From Streptomyces sp. B1I3 (GTDB lineage Bacteria; Actinomycetota; Actinomycetes; Streptomycetales; Streptomycetaceae): a stretch of DNA of 64,000 nt. The notes under the pieces are model-generated. The model did no database searches. It was given only the letters and a program-made list of their open reading frames with translations, and was not told the origin of the DNA. Shown piece after piece: positions 42,476-51,883 of the stretch. A program made the position numbers and the translations under genes. The DNA is taken from NCBI RefSeq assembly GCF_030816615.1, contig NZ_JAUSYD010000001.1, forward strand, positions 2,418,001-2,482,000. Direction: 5' to 3'. Each line of letters opens with the position of its first letter. The first letter of the stretch is position 1.

Positions 42476-45400
42476 TCAGCGCAACCGCTGGCTGATCACC
42501 TTGGAGACGCCGTCACCCTGCATGGAGACGCCGTACAGCGCGTCGGCGACCTCCATCGTGCGCTTCTGATGCGTGATCACGATGAGCTGGGAACTCTCCT
42601 GGAGCTCCTCCATGATCCGGATCAGGCGCTGCAGATTGGTGTCGTCGAGTGCCGCCTCGACCTCGTCCATGACGTAGAACGGACTCGGCCTCGCCTTGAA
42701 GATGGCGACCAGGAGGGCAACGGCCGTAAGGGATCTCTCGCCACCCGACAGCAGCGAGAGCCGCTTGACCTTCTTGCCCGGCGGCCTCGCCTCCACGTCC
42801 AGACCGGTCGTCAGCATGTTGTCCGGATCGGTGAGGACGAGGCGTCCCTCGCCTCCGGGGAAGAGCCGCGAGAAGACACCTTCGAACTCACGAGCCGTGT
42901 CGCGGAACGCCTCGGTGAACACCTGCTCGACCCGCTCGTCTACTTCCTTGATCACCTGCATCAGATCGGCCCGGGTCTTCTTCAGGTCTTCAAGCTGCTC
43001 GGAGAGGAACTTGTGCCGTTCCTCCAGCGCCGAGAACTCCTCGAGGGCGAGCGGATTCACCTTCCCGAGCTGCTGGTACGCCCGTTCGGCCGCCTTCAGC
43101 CGCTTCTCCTGCTCGGTCCTGACGAACGGTTTCGGCTGGTTGCGGGGATGTCCGGGATCCTGCGGCAGCTCCTCCCCCTCCGCGGCGGGGGACGGCGGCA
43201 CGAGCTGGTCGGGGCCGTACTCGGCGGCAAGACCGGCCGGCTCCACGCCGAACTCCTCCAGCGCCTTCGTCTCCAGCTGCTCCATCCGCAGCCGCTTCTC
43301 CGCCCCGAGCACCTCGCCCCGGTGCACCGAGTCGGTGAGCCGGTCGAGCTCGGTCTTGAGGTCACGGCCCCGGGCGCGTTCGGCGGTCAGTTCCCGCTCC
43401 CGCTCGGCCTTGGCCGCCTCCGCCATGGCCCGCTCCTGCTGTGCCCGTCCGACGGACACCTCGACATGTGCGAGAAGCTGACGGGCGCCGCTGGCCACGG
43501 CCGCGGCCACCTCCGCCTCGTGGCGCAGCCGGGCACGGCGCTGCTCGGCGCGGGCCCGGGTCTCACGCTCGGCCCTGGCCCCGCGGTCCAGGGCGTCGGC
43601 ACGCCCGGCGAGTCCCCGGACGCGTTCCTCATGGGTACGGACCTGGAGGCGCGCCTCCATCTCGGTCTGGCGGGCGTTCGCCCCGTCGGCGGCGAGCCGG
43701 TCCCGTACGGAGGTGTCCGGTTCCTCCTCGACCGGTGTCTCCTGCGCCACCAGCAGCCGCTCCGCGAGCTCCTCGGCCTCCTCCGTCGCCCGTTCCAGCG
43801 CGTCCTGGGCCCGGGCCGCGGACGCGGTCATCCGTTCGGCCTCCCCGGCGGCGCCGCGGGCCTGCCCGGCCAGCCTGCCGAGCTGCTGGGCCACGCCCGA
43901 CTTCTCCCGTTCGGCGGCCCGGCGCCGCTCCCCCAGCTCCTCCACGAGGGCAGCTGCCTCGTCGCGCCGCGCGACCGCGTGGCGCTGGTCCGCCGCGAGT
44001 TCCTCGCACCGTACGGCGAGCTCGGCCAGCTCCGCGGCGGCCTCGTCGACGGAGGCCTGCACCTCCAGCAGGCTGGGCGCCCCGGCCGAACCGCCGTGCG
44101 CGAAGTGGGAGCCCAGGACGTCACCCTCCACCGTCACGGCGGTCAGGCCGGGGTGGGCGGTGACCAGGTCCTCGGCGTCCTCCAGCGTCCCCACGACGAC
44201 CATGTCACGCACGAGCCGCCGTACGGCGGCCATCAGTCCGGCCGGCCCCCGCACCAGTGCGGCGACGGCCGGCGCCTCGGGTCCCTCCGTGGCGAGGGCC
44301 GGGCCGGCCGCGGAGGGACCCGTCTCCGCCGCCCGGACGGTGAGGGCGTGCTCCGCTCCCGTGGCCTGACCGGGTACGTGGCCGGCGGCGGGCACCGGAG
44401 CGGCGGACGCGACCGTCTGCTCCGCCCCCTGGGCGGGGACCTGCCCGCCTCCGGCGCCGGCCGGCACCAGGGCGGCCCGCCCGGCGTCCTGCTTGCGCAG
44501 CAGGCGGATCGCGTCCGCCGCGGTGGCCGGGTCCGCCACCGCGACGGCGTCGGCCGCCGCCCCTAGCGCCGCCGCCACCGCGATCTCGTATCCCGGGGTC
44601 ACCGTGAGCAGCTCCGCCGCCGGCCCGAGCAGGCCCGGGAGCCGGTCTCCCGCTTCGAGCAGTGCCCCGGTGCCGTCCTTGCGGCGCAGCCCCAGCGAGA
44701 GCGCCTCGTGCCGGGCCGCGACCGCCGCGCGCTTGCGCTCCGCCCCGGTGGCCGCGTCCCGTGCCTCGCCGAGGGTGGTCTCCGCCCGCGCGAGATGCCG
44801 TTTGGCCTCCTCGTGTCGCTCGGCCAGTTCCGCGTCGTCCGCGTCCAGGCCCTCGACCTCGGCCCTGAGCTGCTCGTACTCCTCCTGCGCCGCGACCGCC
44901 CGCTCCTGAGCCGCATCACGGGAGGCGGCCAGCCGGTCGATCTCCGCCTGCGCCGAACCGGCGCGGCTGCGTGCGGCGTTGACCTGGCCGTTCAGCCGGG
45001 CGAGGCCCTCGCGCCGGTCGGCGATGGCCCGGGCGGCATCCCTGAGCCTGCGCTCCTCGGCCGCCAACTCCCTCTCCAGGTCGGCACGGTGCGCGGCCGT
45101 GTCCTCCAGCGCGTGCTCCGCCGCCTCGAGAGCAGCCGTCAGCTCGGCCTCCTGCTCGCGGATCCGGGCCGCTTCACGTTCCATGTCCTCGGGATCGCGT
45201 CCGCGCCGCTCCTCCTCCGGAGCGGTGGTGGCGCTCTTCACCCGGGCGTCGGCGAGCGAGATCGTCCCGCGGACCCTCTCGGCCAGCTGCGAGAGCTCGT
45301 ACCAGGTCTGCTGGGCCCGCTGGAGTCGCGGCGCGAGCCGACGGACCTCGTCCTCCAGGTCCGCCTCCCGGGCGAGCGCCGCCTTGAGTTCGTTCTCCGC

Positions 45401-46171
45401 CGTTTCCCTGCGCCGCTTGAGGGCCGCCTCGTCGGCGATCTCACCACGCAGCGCCTCCCGGATCCGCACCAGGTCGTCGGCGAGGAGACGCAGCCGCGCG
45501 TCACGCAGGTCGGCCTGGATGACGGCGGCCCTGCGGGCCACGGCGGCCTGCCTGCCCAGCGGCTTGAGCTGGCGTCGCAACTCGTCGGTCAGGTCCTGGA
45601 CCCGGGCGAGGTTGGCCCCCATCGCCTCCAGCTTCCGCAGCGCCTTCTCCTTGCGCTTGCGGTGCTTCAGCACGCCGGCCGCCTCTTCGATGAAGGCGCG
45701 GCGCCCGGTCGGATCGGCGTGCAGGACGGAGTCCAGCCGGCCCTGGCCGACGATGACGTGCATCTCGCGGCCGATACCGGAGTCCGAAAGGAGTTCCTGG
45801 ATGTCGAGCAGCCGGCAGGTGTCGCCATTGATCTGGTATTCGCTGCCGCCGTTGCGGAACATGATCCGGGTGATCGTCACTTCGGCGTACTCGATGGGCA
45901 GCGCCCCGTCGGAATTGTCGATGGTCAACGACACTTCCGCGCGTCCCAGCGGCGGCCGGCCGGTGGTGCCGGCGAAGATCACGTCTTCCATCTTGCCGCC
46001 GCGCAGGCTTTTGGCCCCCTGTTCACCCATGACCCAGGAGAGCGCGTCCACCACATTGGATTTGCCGGACCCATTGGGCCCGACCACGCAGGTGATCCCC
46101 GGTTCGAACCGCAGGGTGGTGGCGGAGGCGAATGACTTGAAACCACGCAGGGTCAGGGCCTTGAGGTGCAC
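42476..46171 (-). CDS. smc: Chromosome segregation protein SMC
   Basis: Condensin ATPase that organises the chromosome. 1231 residues: Walker A GPNGSGKSNVVDALSWVM near residue 32, two long coiled coils, a hinge around residues 510-680, signature LSGGERSLTAVALLVAIF and Walker B PSPFYVMDEVEAALDD near the C-terminus. The hinge holds an Ala/Gly/Pro-rich insertion of about 65 residues (44265-44470). GTG at 46171. Long plus-strand open frames across this gene are antisense artefacts of GC-rich coding DNA. Confidence 0.97.
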   Translation of the reverse strand: MHLKALTLRGFKSFASATTLRFEPGITCVVGPNGSGKSNVVDALSWVMGEQGAKSLRGGKMEDVIFAGTTGRPPLGRAEVSLTIDNSDGALPIEYAEVTITRIMFRNGGSEYQINGDTCRLLDIQELLSDSGIGREMHVIVGQGRLDSVLHADPTGRRAFIEEAAGVLKHRKRKEKALRKLEAMGANLARVQDLTDELRRQLKPLGRQAAVARRAAVIQADLRDARLRLLADDLVRIREALRGEIADEAALKRRRETAENELKAALAREADLEDEVRRLAPRLQRAQQTWYELSQLAERVRGTISLADARVKSATTAPEEERRGRDPEDMEREAARIREQEAELTAALEAAEHALEDTAAHRADLERELAAEERRLRDAARAIADRREGLARLNGQVNAARSRAGSAQAEIDRLAASRDAAQERAVAAQEEYEQLRAEVEGLDADDAELAERHEEAKRHLARAETTLGEARDAATGAERKRAAVAARHEALSLGLRRKDGTGALLEAGDRLPGLLGPAAELLTVTPGYEIAVAAALGAAADAVAVADPATAADAIRLLRKQDAGRAALVPAGAGGGQVPAQGAEQTVASAAPVPAAGHVPGQATGAEHALTVRAAETGPSAAGPALATEGPEAPAVAALVRGPAGLMAAVRRLVRDMVVVGTLEDAEDLVTAHPGLTAVTVEGDVLGSHFAHGGSAGAPSLLEVQASVDEAAAELAELAVRCEELAADQRHAVARRDEAAALVEELGERRRAAEREKSGVAQQLGRLAGQARGAAGEAERMTASAARAQDALERATEEAEELAERLLVAQETPVEEEPDTSVRDRLAADGANARQTEMEARLQVRTHEERVRGLAGRADALDRGARAERETRARAEQRRARLRHEAEVAAAVASGARQLLAHVEVSVGRAQQERAMAEAAKAERERELTAERARGRDLKTELDRLTDSVHRGEVLGAEKRLRMEQLETKALEEFGVEPAGLAAEYGPDQLVPPSPAAEGEELPQDPGHPRNQPKPFVRTEQEKRLKAAERAYQQLGKVNPLALEEFSALEERHKFLSEQLEDLKKTRADLMQVIKEVDERVEQVFTEAFRDTAREFEGVFSRLFPGGEGRLVLTDPDNMLTTGLDVEARPPGKKVKRLSLLSGGERSLTAVALLVAIFKARPSPFYVMDEVEAALDDTNLQRLIRIMEELQESSQLIVITHQKRTMEVADALYGVSMQGDGVSKVISQRLR

Positions 46172-46278
46172 GCCGCCGGACTCTACCTTTCACTCTCGGT
46201 TTCGCTGATGAAGGTGCAGGGCACATCAGACGGTAAGCGAAGAGGGATAGGGCGGGGACAGGCCGGGGGGAATGAAAA

Positions 46279-46300
46279 AAGGGACGCCGAAGCGTCCCTT
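46279..46300 (-). terminator. Rho-independent terminator of the small coiled-coil gene
   Basis: AAGGGACGC (46279-46287), loop CGAA, GCGTCCCTT (46292-46300). On the minus strand the stem runs straight into TTTTTT, a textbook terminator for transcription toward smc. Confidence 0.85.
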
Positions 46301-46450
46301 GTCCATCATGCAGAGTCGGCGTGACGGATCACGAACGGCGGGAGACGAGCAATCCTCGGCGCCCGGTACGACGATCCGTGACGAAGACTTTCCGGTGGTG
46401 ATCTTGAGCGACAGACCCGAGCTGCCTGACCGGCCCGGCCGGGCCGGCGA

Positions 46451-46663
46451 TCAGGTCAGCGCGGGCTCCGCCTGGGGTACGTCGATGTCGATGCTGTCGA
46501 GCAGCGACTCCTGGTGCTGGGCGGCGGCACTGAGCGCATCCCTCTCGTCCTGGATCCGGGCGAGCTCGGATTCCAGGTCCTGGACGCGCTTCTGAAGCCG
46601 TCGCATCTCGGCGAGGAGTCGCGGGTCGGAACCGCCGACGTAACCGAGAAGCGCCTTTGCCAT
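46451..46663 (-). CDS. Small conserved coiled-coil protein
   Basis: 70 residues: MAKALLGYVGGSDPRLLAEM, RRLQKRVQDLESELARIQDE, RDALSAAAQHQESLLDS. The heptad pattern from residue 15 to 55 indicates a coiled coil. Conserved upstream of smc in Streptomyces; function unknown. Followed by a clear terminator, so it is a separate transcript. Confidence 0.82.
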   Translation of the reverse strand: MAKALLGYVGGSDPRLLAEMRRLQKRVQDLESELARIQDERDALSAAAQHQESLLDSIDIDVPQAEPALT

Positions 46664-47100
46664 GATGAATGGTCCTCCACACTGAGTGACCGACCGATGC
46701 GGTGTGGGTCGTATGGGAATCGCACCCGCGATGTTCGACAGGGCTCGGTCGTCACTGCAGTCCTGCCGTGAACCAGCACTGCCGAACAGCTGAGGTGCGC
46801 GGGGATTTCAGCGTCTCACCAAAAAGTTTGACGGTCAACACGATCACACCCCGTGAGGCGGGTGACCCGGGGGCGCGCGGCTCGACGATCATGCGGCGCG
46901 ACTCTCCTGCGGGATCCCGAGGGGCGTGGAGATCTTCGTCAATGCCGCAGCCTGGCACGACATCCACTTCTTGGCAACCATGTTCCTGTGCCGGATGCTT
47001 TCGCAGGTCATTTCGGGTGCCCGGCTCCCGCGGCCCCTCTTGTTCACCCCCTGCCGCGCGTCGGACACACAGCGGATACGGACCCCGCACGCCGGCCGGA
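46664..47100. other. 437-bp region without a supported gene
   Basis: Between the coiled-coil gene and acylphosphatase. Lower G/C than neighbours near 46750-46850. Contains an open plus-strand stretch from GTG 46926 that would read EIFVNAAAWHDIHFLATMFL, but it then runs antisense through the acylphosphatase gene. Promoters of the coiled-coil gene must lie here. Confidence 0.4.
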
Positions 47101-47382
47101 TCAGCGGATCGCGAATCCGTCGTAACCACCGCGGGGCGTGTCCCAGATCTCAGTCACGCCTTCCACCTCGCCGGGTGTGTCGCCGGAGGCGAGCCAATCG
47201 AGCAGACGGTGGCAATTCTCACGCGGCCCTTCCGCGACGACCTGTACCCGGCCGTCGTCGAGATTGAGGGCGAAGCCGGTAAGGCTTCCGATCTCCAAAG
47301 CATTTGCCCTGGTGAACCAGCGGAACCCTACTTGCTGTACTCGGCCGCGTACCCATGCGACGAGTCGTGCGTCTTCGTTCAT
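47101..47382 (-). CDS. acyP: Acylphosphatase
   Basis: Hydrolyses carboxyl-phosphate bonds of acylphosphates such as carbamoyl phosphate. 93 residues: [20 protein letters not shown] holds the phosphate-binding loop and catalytic Arg, and [20 protein letters not shown] the catalytic Asn. The length is typical. ATG at 47382. Confidence 0.94.
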   Translation of the reverse strand: MNEDARLVAWVRGRVQQVGFRWFTRANALEIGSLTGFALNLDDGRVQVVAEGPRENCHRLLDWLASGDTPGEVEGVTEIWDTPRGGYDGFAIR

Positions 47383-47458
47383 GCCCGAACGCTAACCGGC
47401 GGATTACGCGAGGAGCACGTCGCCCGAATACGCCATGGCGTACAGTCCCCTCGCAATA

Positions 47459-47478
47459 GCTCACCCGATCGGGTGAGC
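47459..47478. promoter_or_regulatory. Perfect 20-bp palindrome, probable operator
   Basis: GCTCACCCGATCGGGTGAGC is self-complementary and sits about 60 bp before the start of the CAP-domain gene, within its promoter region, and 77 bp upstream of the divergent acylphosphatase start. The form suggests a dimeric regulator. Confidence 0.55.
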
Positions 47479-47536
47479 CGGACGGTTGACACGGTGACGT
47501 CACAGCGGCGCTCCGAGCACGAGGAAGGCACAGCGC

Positions 47537-48499
47537 ATGGGACGCCATCGACGCGCAGGCGCAGCCCCCGCAGCTGAGCAGCAGGCGGCGGACGCCGCCG
47601 ACGGACGCCGCGGTGCTCGCCGGAAGAAGCGGAGCGCCGCCCCCTTGCGCACCGGACTGCTCGGTGTCTCCGCTGCCGTGGCCGTCGGCGCCGTCGCCGT
47701 CGCGTCGGGTCTGCTGCCCGGCGGCGACACCTACAGCGTCAGCGGCAGCTCCGCCACGGACCAGGTCCGTGCGGGCGGCGTCCCCGACCTGCTGACCCAG
47801 GGCGGCGCCTCCGCCGATCCGACCGGCCGCGCGTCCGGCTCCGCGTCCGCGCAGGCCAGTAGGGGTACGGACCGTTCCGCGGCGCCGTCGGACTCCGCCT
47901 CGGCAACGCCCACCGCAAAGCCGTCGGCCGGCGCGTCGAAGCAGGCCGGCCGGCAGACGCGGAAGCCGGCGCAGACCGGGAAGCCCACGCCGACCAGGAC
48001 GCCGGAACGGACCAAGGCCCCGTCCCCGGAGGCGAAGAAGAGCACGAGCCCGGCCGCGAAGGCTCCGGCCGCGCCGAGGACGCCGTCCGCTTCGCCGAGC
48101 AGTGAGACCTCCTCGCCTGCCGCCGCCTCCGCCCAGGACGCCGTGCTCGCCCTCGTCAACGAGGAGCGAGCGAAGGTCGGCTGCCGCCCGGTCACCTCCA
48201 GCGCCCCGCTGACCGCTCTCGCCCAGAACTTCAGCGAGGACATGGCCGCCCGCGCCTTCTTCGGCCATACGGACCCGGACGGCGCCACCCCCTGGGACCG
48301 CGCGGCCGAGGCCGGCGTGGAGGGTCTCGGCGGCGAGAACATAGCCCGTGGCCAGGCCGACGCGCAGGCCGTGATGGACGCCTGGATGAACAGCGACGGC
48401 CATCGCGCAAACATTCTCAATTGCGATTACACGACGCTCGGGATCGGTGTGCACTTCGGTTCCGGCGGCCCCTGGTGGACCCAGGACTTCGGCTTCTGA
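47537..48499 (+). CDS. Secreted CAP (SCP/PR1) domain protein
   Basis: 320 residues. N-terminal basic stretch then a transmembrane/signal segment (LRTGLLGVSAAVAVGAVAVA), a long Ser/Ala/Pro/Lys-rich linker, and a C-terminal CAP domain: VLALVNEERAKVGCRPVTSS, AQNFSEDMAARAFFGHTDPD, GENIARGQADAQAVMDAWMN, HRANILNCDYTTLGIGVHFG. The CAP cavity His and Glu residues are present. Probably acts at the cell surface; exact function unknown for bacterial members. Confidence 0.9.
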   Translation: MGRHRRAGAAPAAEQQAADAADGRRGARRKKRSAAPLRTGLLGVSAAVAVGAVAVASGLLPGGDTYSVSGSSATDQVRAGGVPDLLTQGGASADPTGRASGSASAQASRGTDRSAAPSDSASATPTAKPSAGASKQAGRQTRKPAQTGKPTPTRTPERTKAPSPEAKKSTSPAAKAPAAPRTPSASPSSETSSPAAASAQDAVLALVNEERAKVGCRPVTSSAPLTALAQNFSEDMAARAFFGHTDPDGATPWDRAAEAGVEGLGGENIARGQADAQAVMDAWMNSDGHRANILNCDYTTLGIGVHFGSGGPWWTQDFGF

Positions 48500-48513
48500 G
48501 AAGCCGGCGGTGA

Positions 48514-48591
48514 GGCAGGGCCGGCCGGATGCGAACCGGCGTCCTCCCCTATGCCATGAGGGCGCGACCACCGCTGCGCCACGGCCCTGCC
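48514..48591 (-). tRNA. tRNA-like structure, possibly tRNA-Ala(GGC)-like or pseudo-tRNA
   Basis: The minus strand folds into a cloverleaf: a perfect 10-bp acceptor helix (GGCAGGGCCG with CGGCCCTGCC), a GCGC/GCGC D stem, an anticodon loop ATGGCAT (anticodon GGC) on a CCCTC/AGGGG stem with one C-A mismatch, and a perfect GCCGG/CCGGC T stem with loop TTCGCAT. The D loop and T loop deviate from consensus (C where A58 is expected), and no CCA is encoded. It does not look like the standard alanine tRNA. It sits in the gap between the CAP-domain and HxlR genes, on the opposite strand. Confidence 0.42.
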
Positions 48592-48655
48592 CTGCGCGCG
48601 TCCTACGGTGCAGCACTCTCCCTCGGTGAGCACTGCGCAGGCGTAAGCTGGCGCC

Positions 48656-49066
48656 ATGAGCAAGCCGGAGGCCGAGGGTGTGCGGGACGGTGACGAGGAC
48701 GTCTCCCCGTTCGACGTCTTCTCACGGCAGTGCCCCTCGCGCGGAACGCTGGAACACGTCACGGGCCGCTGGGGTGGCCTGACGCTGGGAGCGTTGCTCG
48801 AGAACAGTCTCCGCTTCAACGAGCTGCGCCGTCGGGTCGACGGGGTCAGCGAGAAGATGCTCTCCCAGACCCTGCACGCGCTGGAGCGCGACGGTCTGGT
48901 GCTCCGGGACGCGCGGCCCACCATCCCGCCGCGCGTCGACTACGAGCTGACGGCCCTCGGTCGCGAGGTGGCCGGCCGGCTGGTGGAGCTCATCCAGCTC
49001 GTCGAGGGGCGGATGCCCGAGGTGCTCGACGCCCGCGTCCGGTACGACGCCGCGCGCGAGGTCTGA
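48656..49066 (+). CDS. HxlR-family transcriptional regulator
   Basis: 136 residues with the HxlR winged helix: GTLEHVTGRWGGLTLGALLE, SLRFNELRRRVDGVSEKMLS, QTLHALERDGLVLRDARPTI, PPRVDYELTALGREV. Unlike many relatives there is a Cys (SRQCPSRG) at the start of the domain, a possible redox or ligand site. Target unknown. Convergent with mutM. Confidence 0.9.
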   Translation: MSKPEAEGVRDGDEDVSPFDVFSRQCPSRGTLEHVTGRWGGLTLGALLENSLRFNELRRRVDGVSEKMLSQTLHALERDGLVLRDARPTIPPRVDYELTALGREVAGRLVELIQLVEGRMPEVLDARVRYDAAREV

Positions 49067-49114
49067 GCCCGCTCCGCCCGTCCGGTCCTCGGCACCCCGA
49101 CGCTCCCCGACCGC

Positions 49115-49972
49115 TCAGCCCGCGCGCGGCGGGCGCTGGCAGCGCGGGCAGAAGTAGCTGGACCGGTTCATCCACGGCCGGCGGCGGATCGGCGTGCCAC
49201 ACCGGTGGCACGGCTCGTCCTCGCGGCCGTACGCGTCGAGCGACCGGTCGAAATAGCCCGATTCGCCGTTCACGTTGACGTACAGGCTGTCGAAGCTGGT
49301 GCCGCCCTGGTCGAGGGCCTCGCGCATCACCTCACGGACATGGCCGAGCAGCGCGGCCGTCGCGGTGCGGGTGAGGGTCGCCGTCGGCCGTTCGTAGTGC
49401 AGCCTGCTGCGCCAGAGCGCCTCGTCCGCGTAGATGTTGCCGACGCCGCTGATCAGGGACTGGTCGAGCAGGGCGCGCTTGACCGTCGTGCGGCGCAGGC
49501 GCAGTGCCACGTGGAACGCGGCGTCGTCGAAGGCCGGGTCCAGAGGGTCGCGGGCGATGTGCGCGATGACGTCGGGCAGCCCGTCCGGGGTGTTGTCGTG
49601 CAGCGACAGGCCGCCGAAGGTGCGCTGGTCGACGAAGCGCAGCTCCGTGCCGAGGGAGTCGTCGAAACGGATCCTGATGCGCAGGTGTTTCTCGTCAGGG
49701 GCCTCTCCCGGCTGCACGAGCAGCTGACCGCTCATGCCGAGGTGGCCGAGCATCGAGAAGGCCACCTCGTCGAGGGGGACCCAGAGGTACTTGCCGCGGC
49801 GCATCGCCGTGCCGAAGCGCAGGCCGCGGAGCCGGGCCGCGAAGTCCACGCCGCCGGCGAGATGCCTGCGGACCGCGCGGGGGTGCAGGACCTCGACGTC
49901 GTCGACGGTCCGGCCGGTGACCCAGCGCTCCAGACCGCGTCGGACGACTTCGACCTCGGGCAGTTCCGGCAC
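49115..49972 (-). CDS. mutM: Formamidopyrimidine-DNA glycosylase (Fpg/MutM)
   Basis: Bifunctional glycosylase/AP lyase that removes 8-oxoguanine. 285 residues: catalytic [20 protein letters not shown] (Pro2, Glu3), helix-two-turn-helix region [20 protein letters not shown], and a C-terminal zinc finger [10 protein letters not shown] ... YFCPRCQRP. Start GTG at 49972 places Pro directly after Met, as catalysis requires; AAGGAG lies upstream. Downstream of rnc, separated by a terminator. Confidence 0.96.
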   Translation of the reverse strand: MPELPEVEVVRRGLERWVTGRTVDDVEVLHPRAVRRHLAGGVDFAARLRGLRFGTAMRRGKYLWVPLDEVAFSMLGHLGMSGQLLVQPGEAPDEKHLRIRIRFDDSLGTELRFVDQRTFGGLSLHDNTPDGLPDVIAHIARDPLDPAFDDAAFHVALRLRRTTVKRALLDQSLISGVGNIYADEALWRSRLHYERPTATLTRTATAALLGHVREVMREALDQGGTSFDSLYVNVNGESGYFDRSLDAYGREDEPCHRCGTPIRRRPWMNRSSYFCPRCQRPPRAG

Positions 49973-50004
49973 GATGACACTCCTTCGGGACGGCAGGACA
50001 CAGC

Positions 50005-50041
50005 GAGAGCCCCTCGGTGCACCAGGCACCGAGGGGCTCTC
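50005..50041 (-). terminator. Terminator between rnc and mutM
   Basis: GAGAGCCCCTCGGTGC (50005-50020) and GCACCGAGGGGCTCTC (50026-50041) form a perfect 16-bp stem with a 5-nt loop, 9 bp after the rnc stop. Confidence 0.85.
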
Positions 50042-50049
50042 GGTAACGC

Positions 50050-50874
50050 TCAGGCAGGAGCGGCGTCCGTGTGCGGCTCCGGGGTGGCAGGGGTGTCGGC
50101 GGCCCCTGTCTCGGCAGCGGTCTTCGCCGCCACCTCCCGCGCCTCCGCGGCGGCGCTGATTTCACGCCAGGCGGATTCCGCCGCCTGCTGCTCCGCTTCC
50201 TTCTTGCTACGGCCGGTGCCGGTGCCGTACGAGACACCACCGACGCGAGCAGCAGCAGTGAAGGTCTTCTCGTGATCGGGACCGGTCTCCGTGACGAGGT
50301 ACTCGGGGACTCCGAGGCTCTCGCTCGCGGTGAGCTCCTGCAGACTGGTCTTCCAGTCCAGGCCGGCTCCGAGGCTCGAGGACCTGTCGATCAGCGGGTC
50401 GAAGAGCCGGTGGACCAGCTCCGAGGCCGCGCTGAGGCCTTGGTCGAGATAGACGGCGCCGATCACCGCTTCAAGGGTGTCGGCGAGGATGGAAGCCTTG
50501 TCCCGGCCCCCCGTGCCCTCTTCACCACGGCCGAGCCGGATGAAGGAGCCGAGTTCCAGGCCGCGGCCCACTTCCGCAAGTGCACGCGAGTTGACCACCG
50601 CGGCCCGCAACTTGGCCAGCTGGCCTTCGGGCAGGTCGGGGTGGGTGCGGTACAGCGTGTCCGTGACCACCAGGCCGAGCACCGAATCCCCGAGGAATTC
50701 GAGTCGCTCGTTGGTGGGCAGACCGCCGTTCTCGTATGCGTACGAACGGTGGGTCAGCGCACGCACCAGAAGGGCGGACTCGAGGTGATACCCGAGCCGC
50801 CCTTCCAGAAGCGTGTGGGACGAGGCTGTGTTGACGTTGTCTGCCTGCTTCTTGGCGCTGGACAACTCAGACAT
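50050..50874 (-). CDS. rnc: Ribonuclease III (AbsB type)
   Basis: Double-strand-specific endoribonuclease for rRNA and mRNA processing; its S. coelicolor counterpart, absB, globally controls antibiotic synthesis. 274 residues: catalytic signature [20 protein letters not shown], second acidic cluster [21 protein letters not shown]-terminal double-stranded-RNA-binding domain ([38 protein letters not shown]), and an Ala/Thr-rich tail. ATG at 50874. In an operon with rpmF and the DUF177 gene. Confidence 0.96.
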   Translation of the reverse strand: MSELSSAKKQADNVNTASSHTLLEGRLGYHLESALLVRALTHRSYAYENGGLPTNERLEFLGDSVLGLVVTDTLYRTHPDLPEGQLAKLRAAVVNSRALAEVGRGLELGSFIRLGRGEEGTGGRDKASILADTLEAVIGAVYLDQGLSAASELVHRLFDPLIDRSSSLGAGLDWKTSLQELTASESLGVPEYLVTETGPDHEKTFTAAARVGGVSYGTGTGRSKKEAEQQAAESAWREISAAAEAREVAAKTAAETGAADTPATPEPHTDAAPA

Positions 50875-50893
50875 CGGGCCTCTCACCAGCCGC

Positions 50894-51067
50894 TCAGACC
50901 TCGAGGACCTGGCGCTTGTTGTAGGTGCCGCAGCTCGGGCACGCAATGTGCTGGAGCTTCGGCTCCTGGCAACGCTCGCACGAAACCAGGGTGGGGACCG
51001 CAGCCTTCCACTGCGACCGGCGGTGGCGCGTGTTGCTGCGCGACATCTTCCGCTTCGGAACAGCCAC
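50894..51067 (-). CDS. rpmF: 50S ribosomal protein L32 (zinc-ribbon form)
   Basis: 57 residues: [20 protein letters not shown], then [20 protein letters not shown]. Four cysteines make this the zinc-binding (C+) form, the normal one under zinc sufficiency. GTG at 51067 lies 2 bp after the DUF177 stop, the usual yceD-rpmF pairing. Confidence 0.96.
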   Translation of the reverse strand: MAVPKRKMSRSNTRHRRSQWKAAVPTLVSCERCQEPKLQHIACPSCGTYNKRQVLEV

Positions 51068-51069
51068 GG

Positions 51070-51735
51070 CTACTTCTCCTGCTTCTCGTCGACGCCCGGT
51101 TCGGCGCCGCCCATGTTGTCCTTCTCGCCGTCCTGAACGGTCTCGGCGAGTCCTTGCAGTGCCGCCCAACGCATGTCGACGGCATCGTGGTGGTGGCCCG
51201 GATTCTCGTCCAGCCTGATTCCGCACTCGGAACACAGACCGGCACAGGTCTCCTTGCACACCGGCTGCAGCGGCAGTGCGAGCACCACCGCGTCACGCAG
51301 CACAGGCTCGAGGTCGAACAGACCGTCCTCGAGAAAGAACCTGTCCTCGTCGTCCTCGGCGTCGTCGACCGGGTCCGCGGTCCTGCTGCGGTTCCGGTCA
51401 TCGGCGTCAGGGTACGAGAACATCTCCTGGAAGTCCGCTTCGACGTCGAGGCCCAGCGGCTCCAGACACCTTACGCACTCCCCCTCGGCCGTCGCGCGGG
51501 CGGTGCCTGTGACGAGCACCCCCTCCATGACCGATTCGAGGCGGAGGTCCAGCGCCAGGGGCGCGTTCTCCGGTACACCGATGACCCCGTCGATGCCGAG
51601 GTCCTTCGGTGCCTGAACCGAGCGGGTCAGCCGCTTCAGGGCACCAGGACGCCGACCCAGCTCGCGCGTATCGAACACGAGGGGGTTGCGGTGGTCGAGG
51701 TGGCCGTTCAGGGCTTCTCCTGCTTTCGAGCTCAT
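51070..51735 (-). CDS. DUF177 (YceD) family protein
   Basis: 221 residues: [80 protein letters not shown]. The two Cys pairs (C-x2-C and C-x3-C...C-x2-C) are the conserved metal site. The protein is linked to 23S rRNA or large-subunit assembly in bacteria and plants. ATG at 51735; start somewhat uncertain because the ribosome-binding site is weak. Confidence 0.88.
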   Translation of the reverse strand: MSSKAGEALNGHLDHRNPLVFDTRELGRRPGALKRLTRSVQAPKDLGIDGVIGVPENAPLALDLRLESVMEGVLVTGTARATAEGECVRCLEPLGLDVEADFQEMFSYPDADDRNRSRTADPVDDAEDDEDRFFLEDGLFDLEPVLRDAVVLALPLQPVCKETCAGLCSECGIRLDENPGHHHDAVDMRWAALQGLAETVQDGEKDNMGGAEPGVDEKQEK

Positions 51736-51883
51736 GTGCGATGTGCGGCTTCGGGAGGGCCGCTCCGATCCGGAGAGGATGCGGGCAGCCGGGATCGCGG
51801 ACATACGCGCGACCGAAGAGCCAGGATACTGGACGTACCGCCCAGGGCCCAATCCGGTCCCTCCGCCCGACGGGCCGCCCCCG

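Noticed and set aside
42569..46208. Long plus-strand open frames opposite smc
   Set aside because: They mirror the codon periodicity of smc, have Leu/Gly/Arg-rich nonsense composition and no recognisable domain. SMC on the minus strand explains the whole stretch.
46926..47267. Plus-strand frame with a start EIFVNAAAWHDIHFLATMFL
   Set aside because: The second half is antisense to acylphosphatase, there is no clear ribosome-binding site and no family match I know. Kept only as a remark on the gap.
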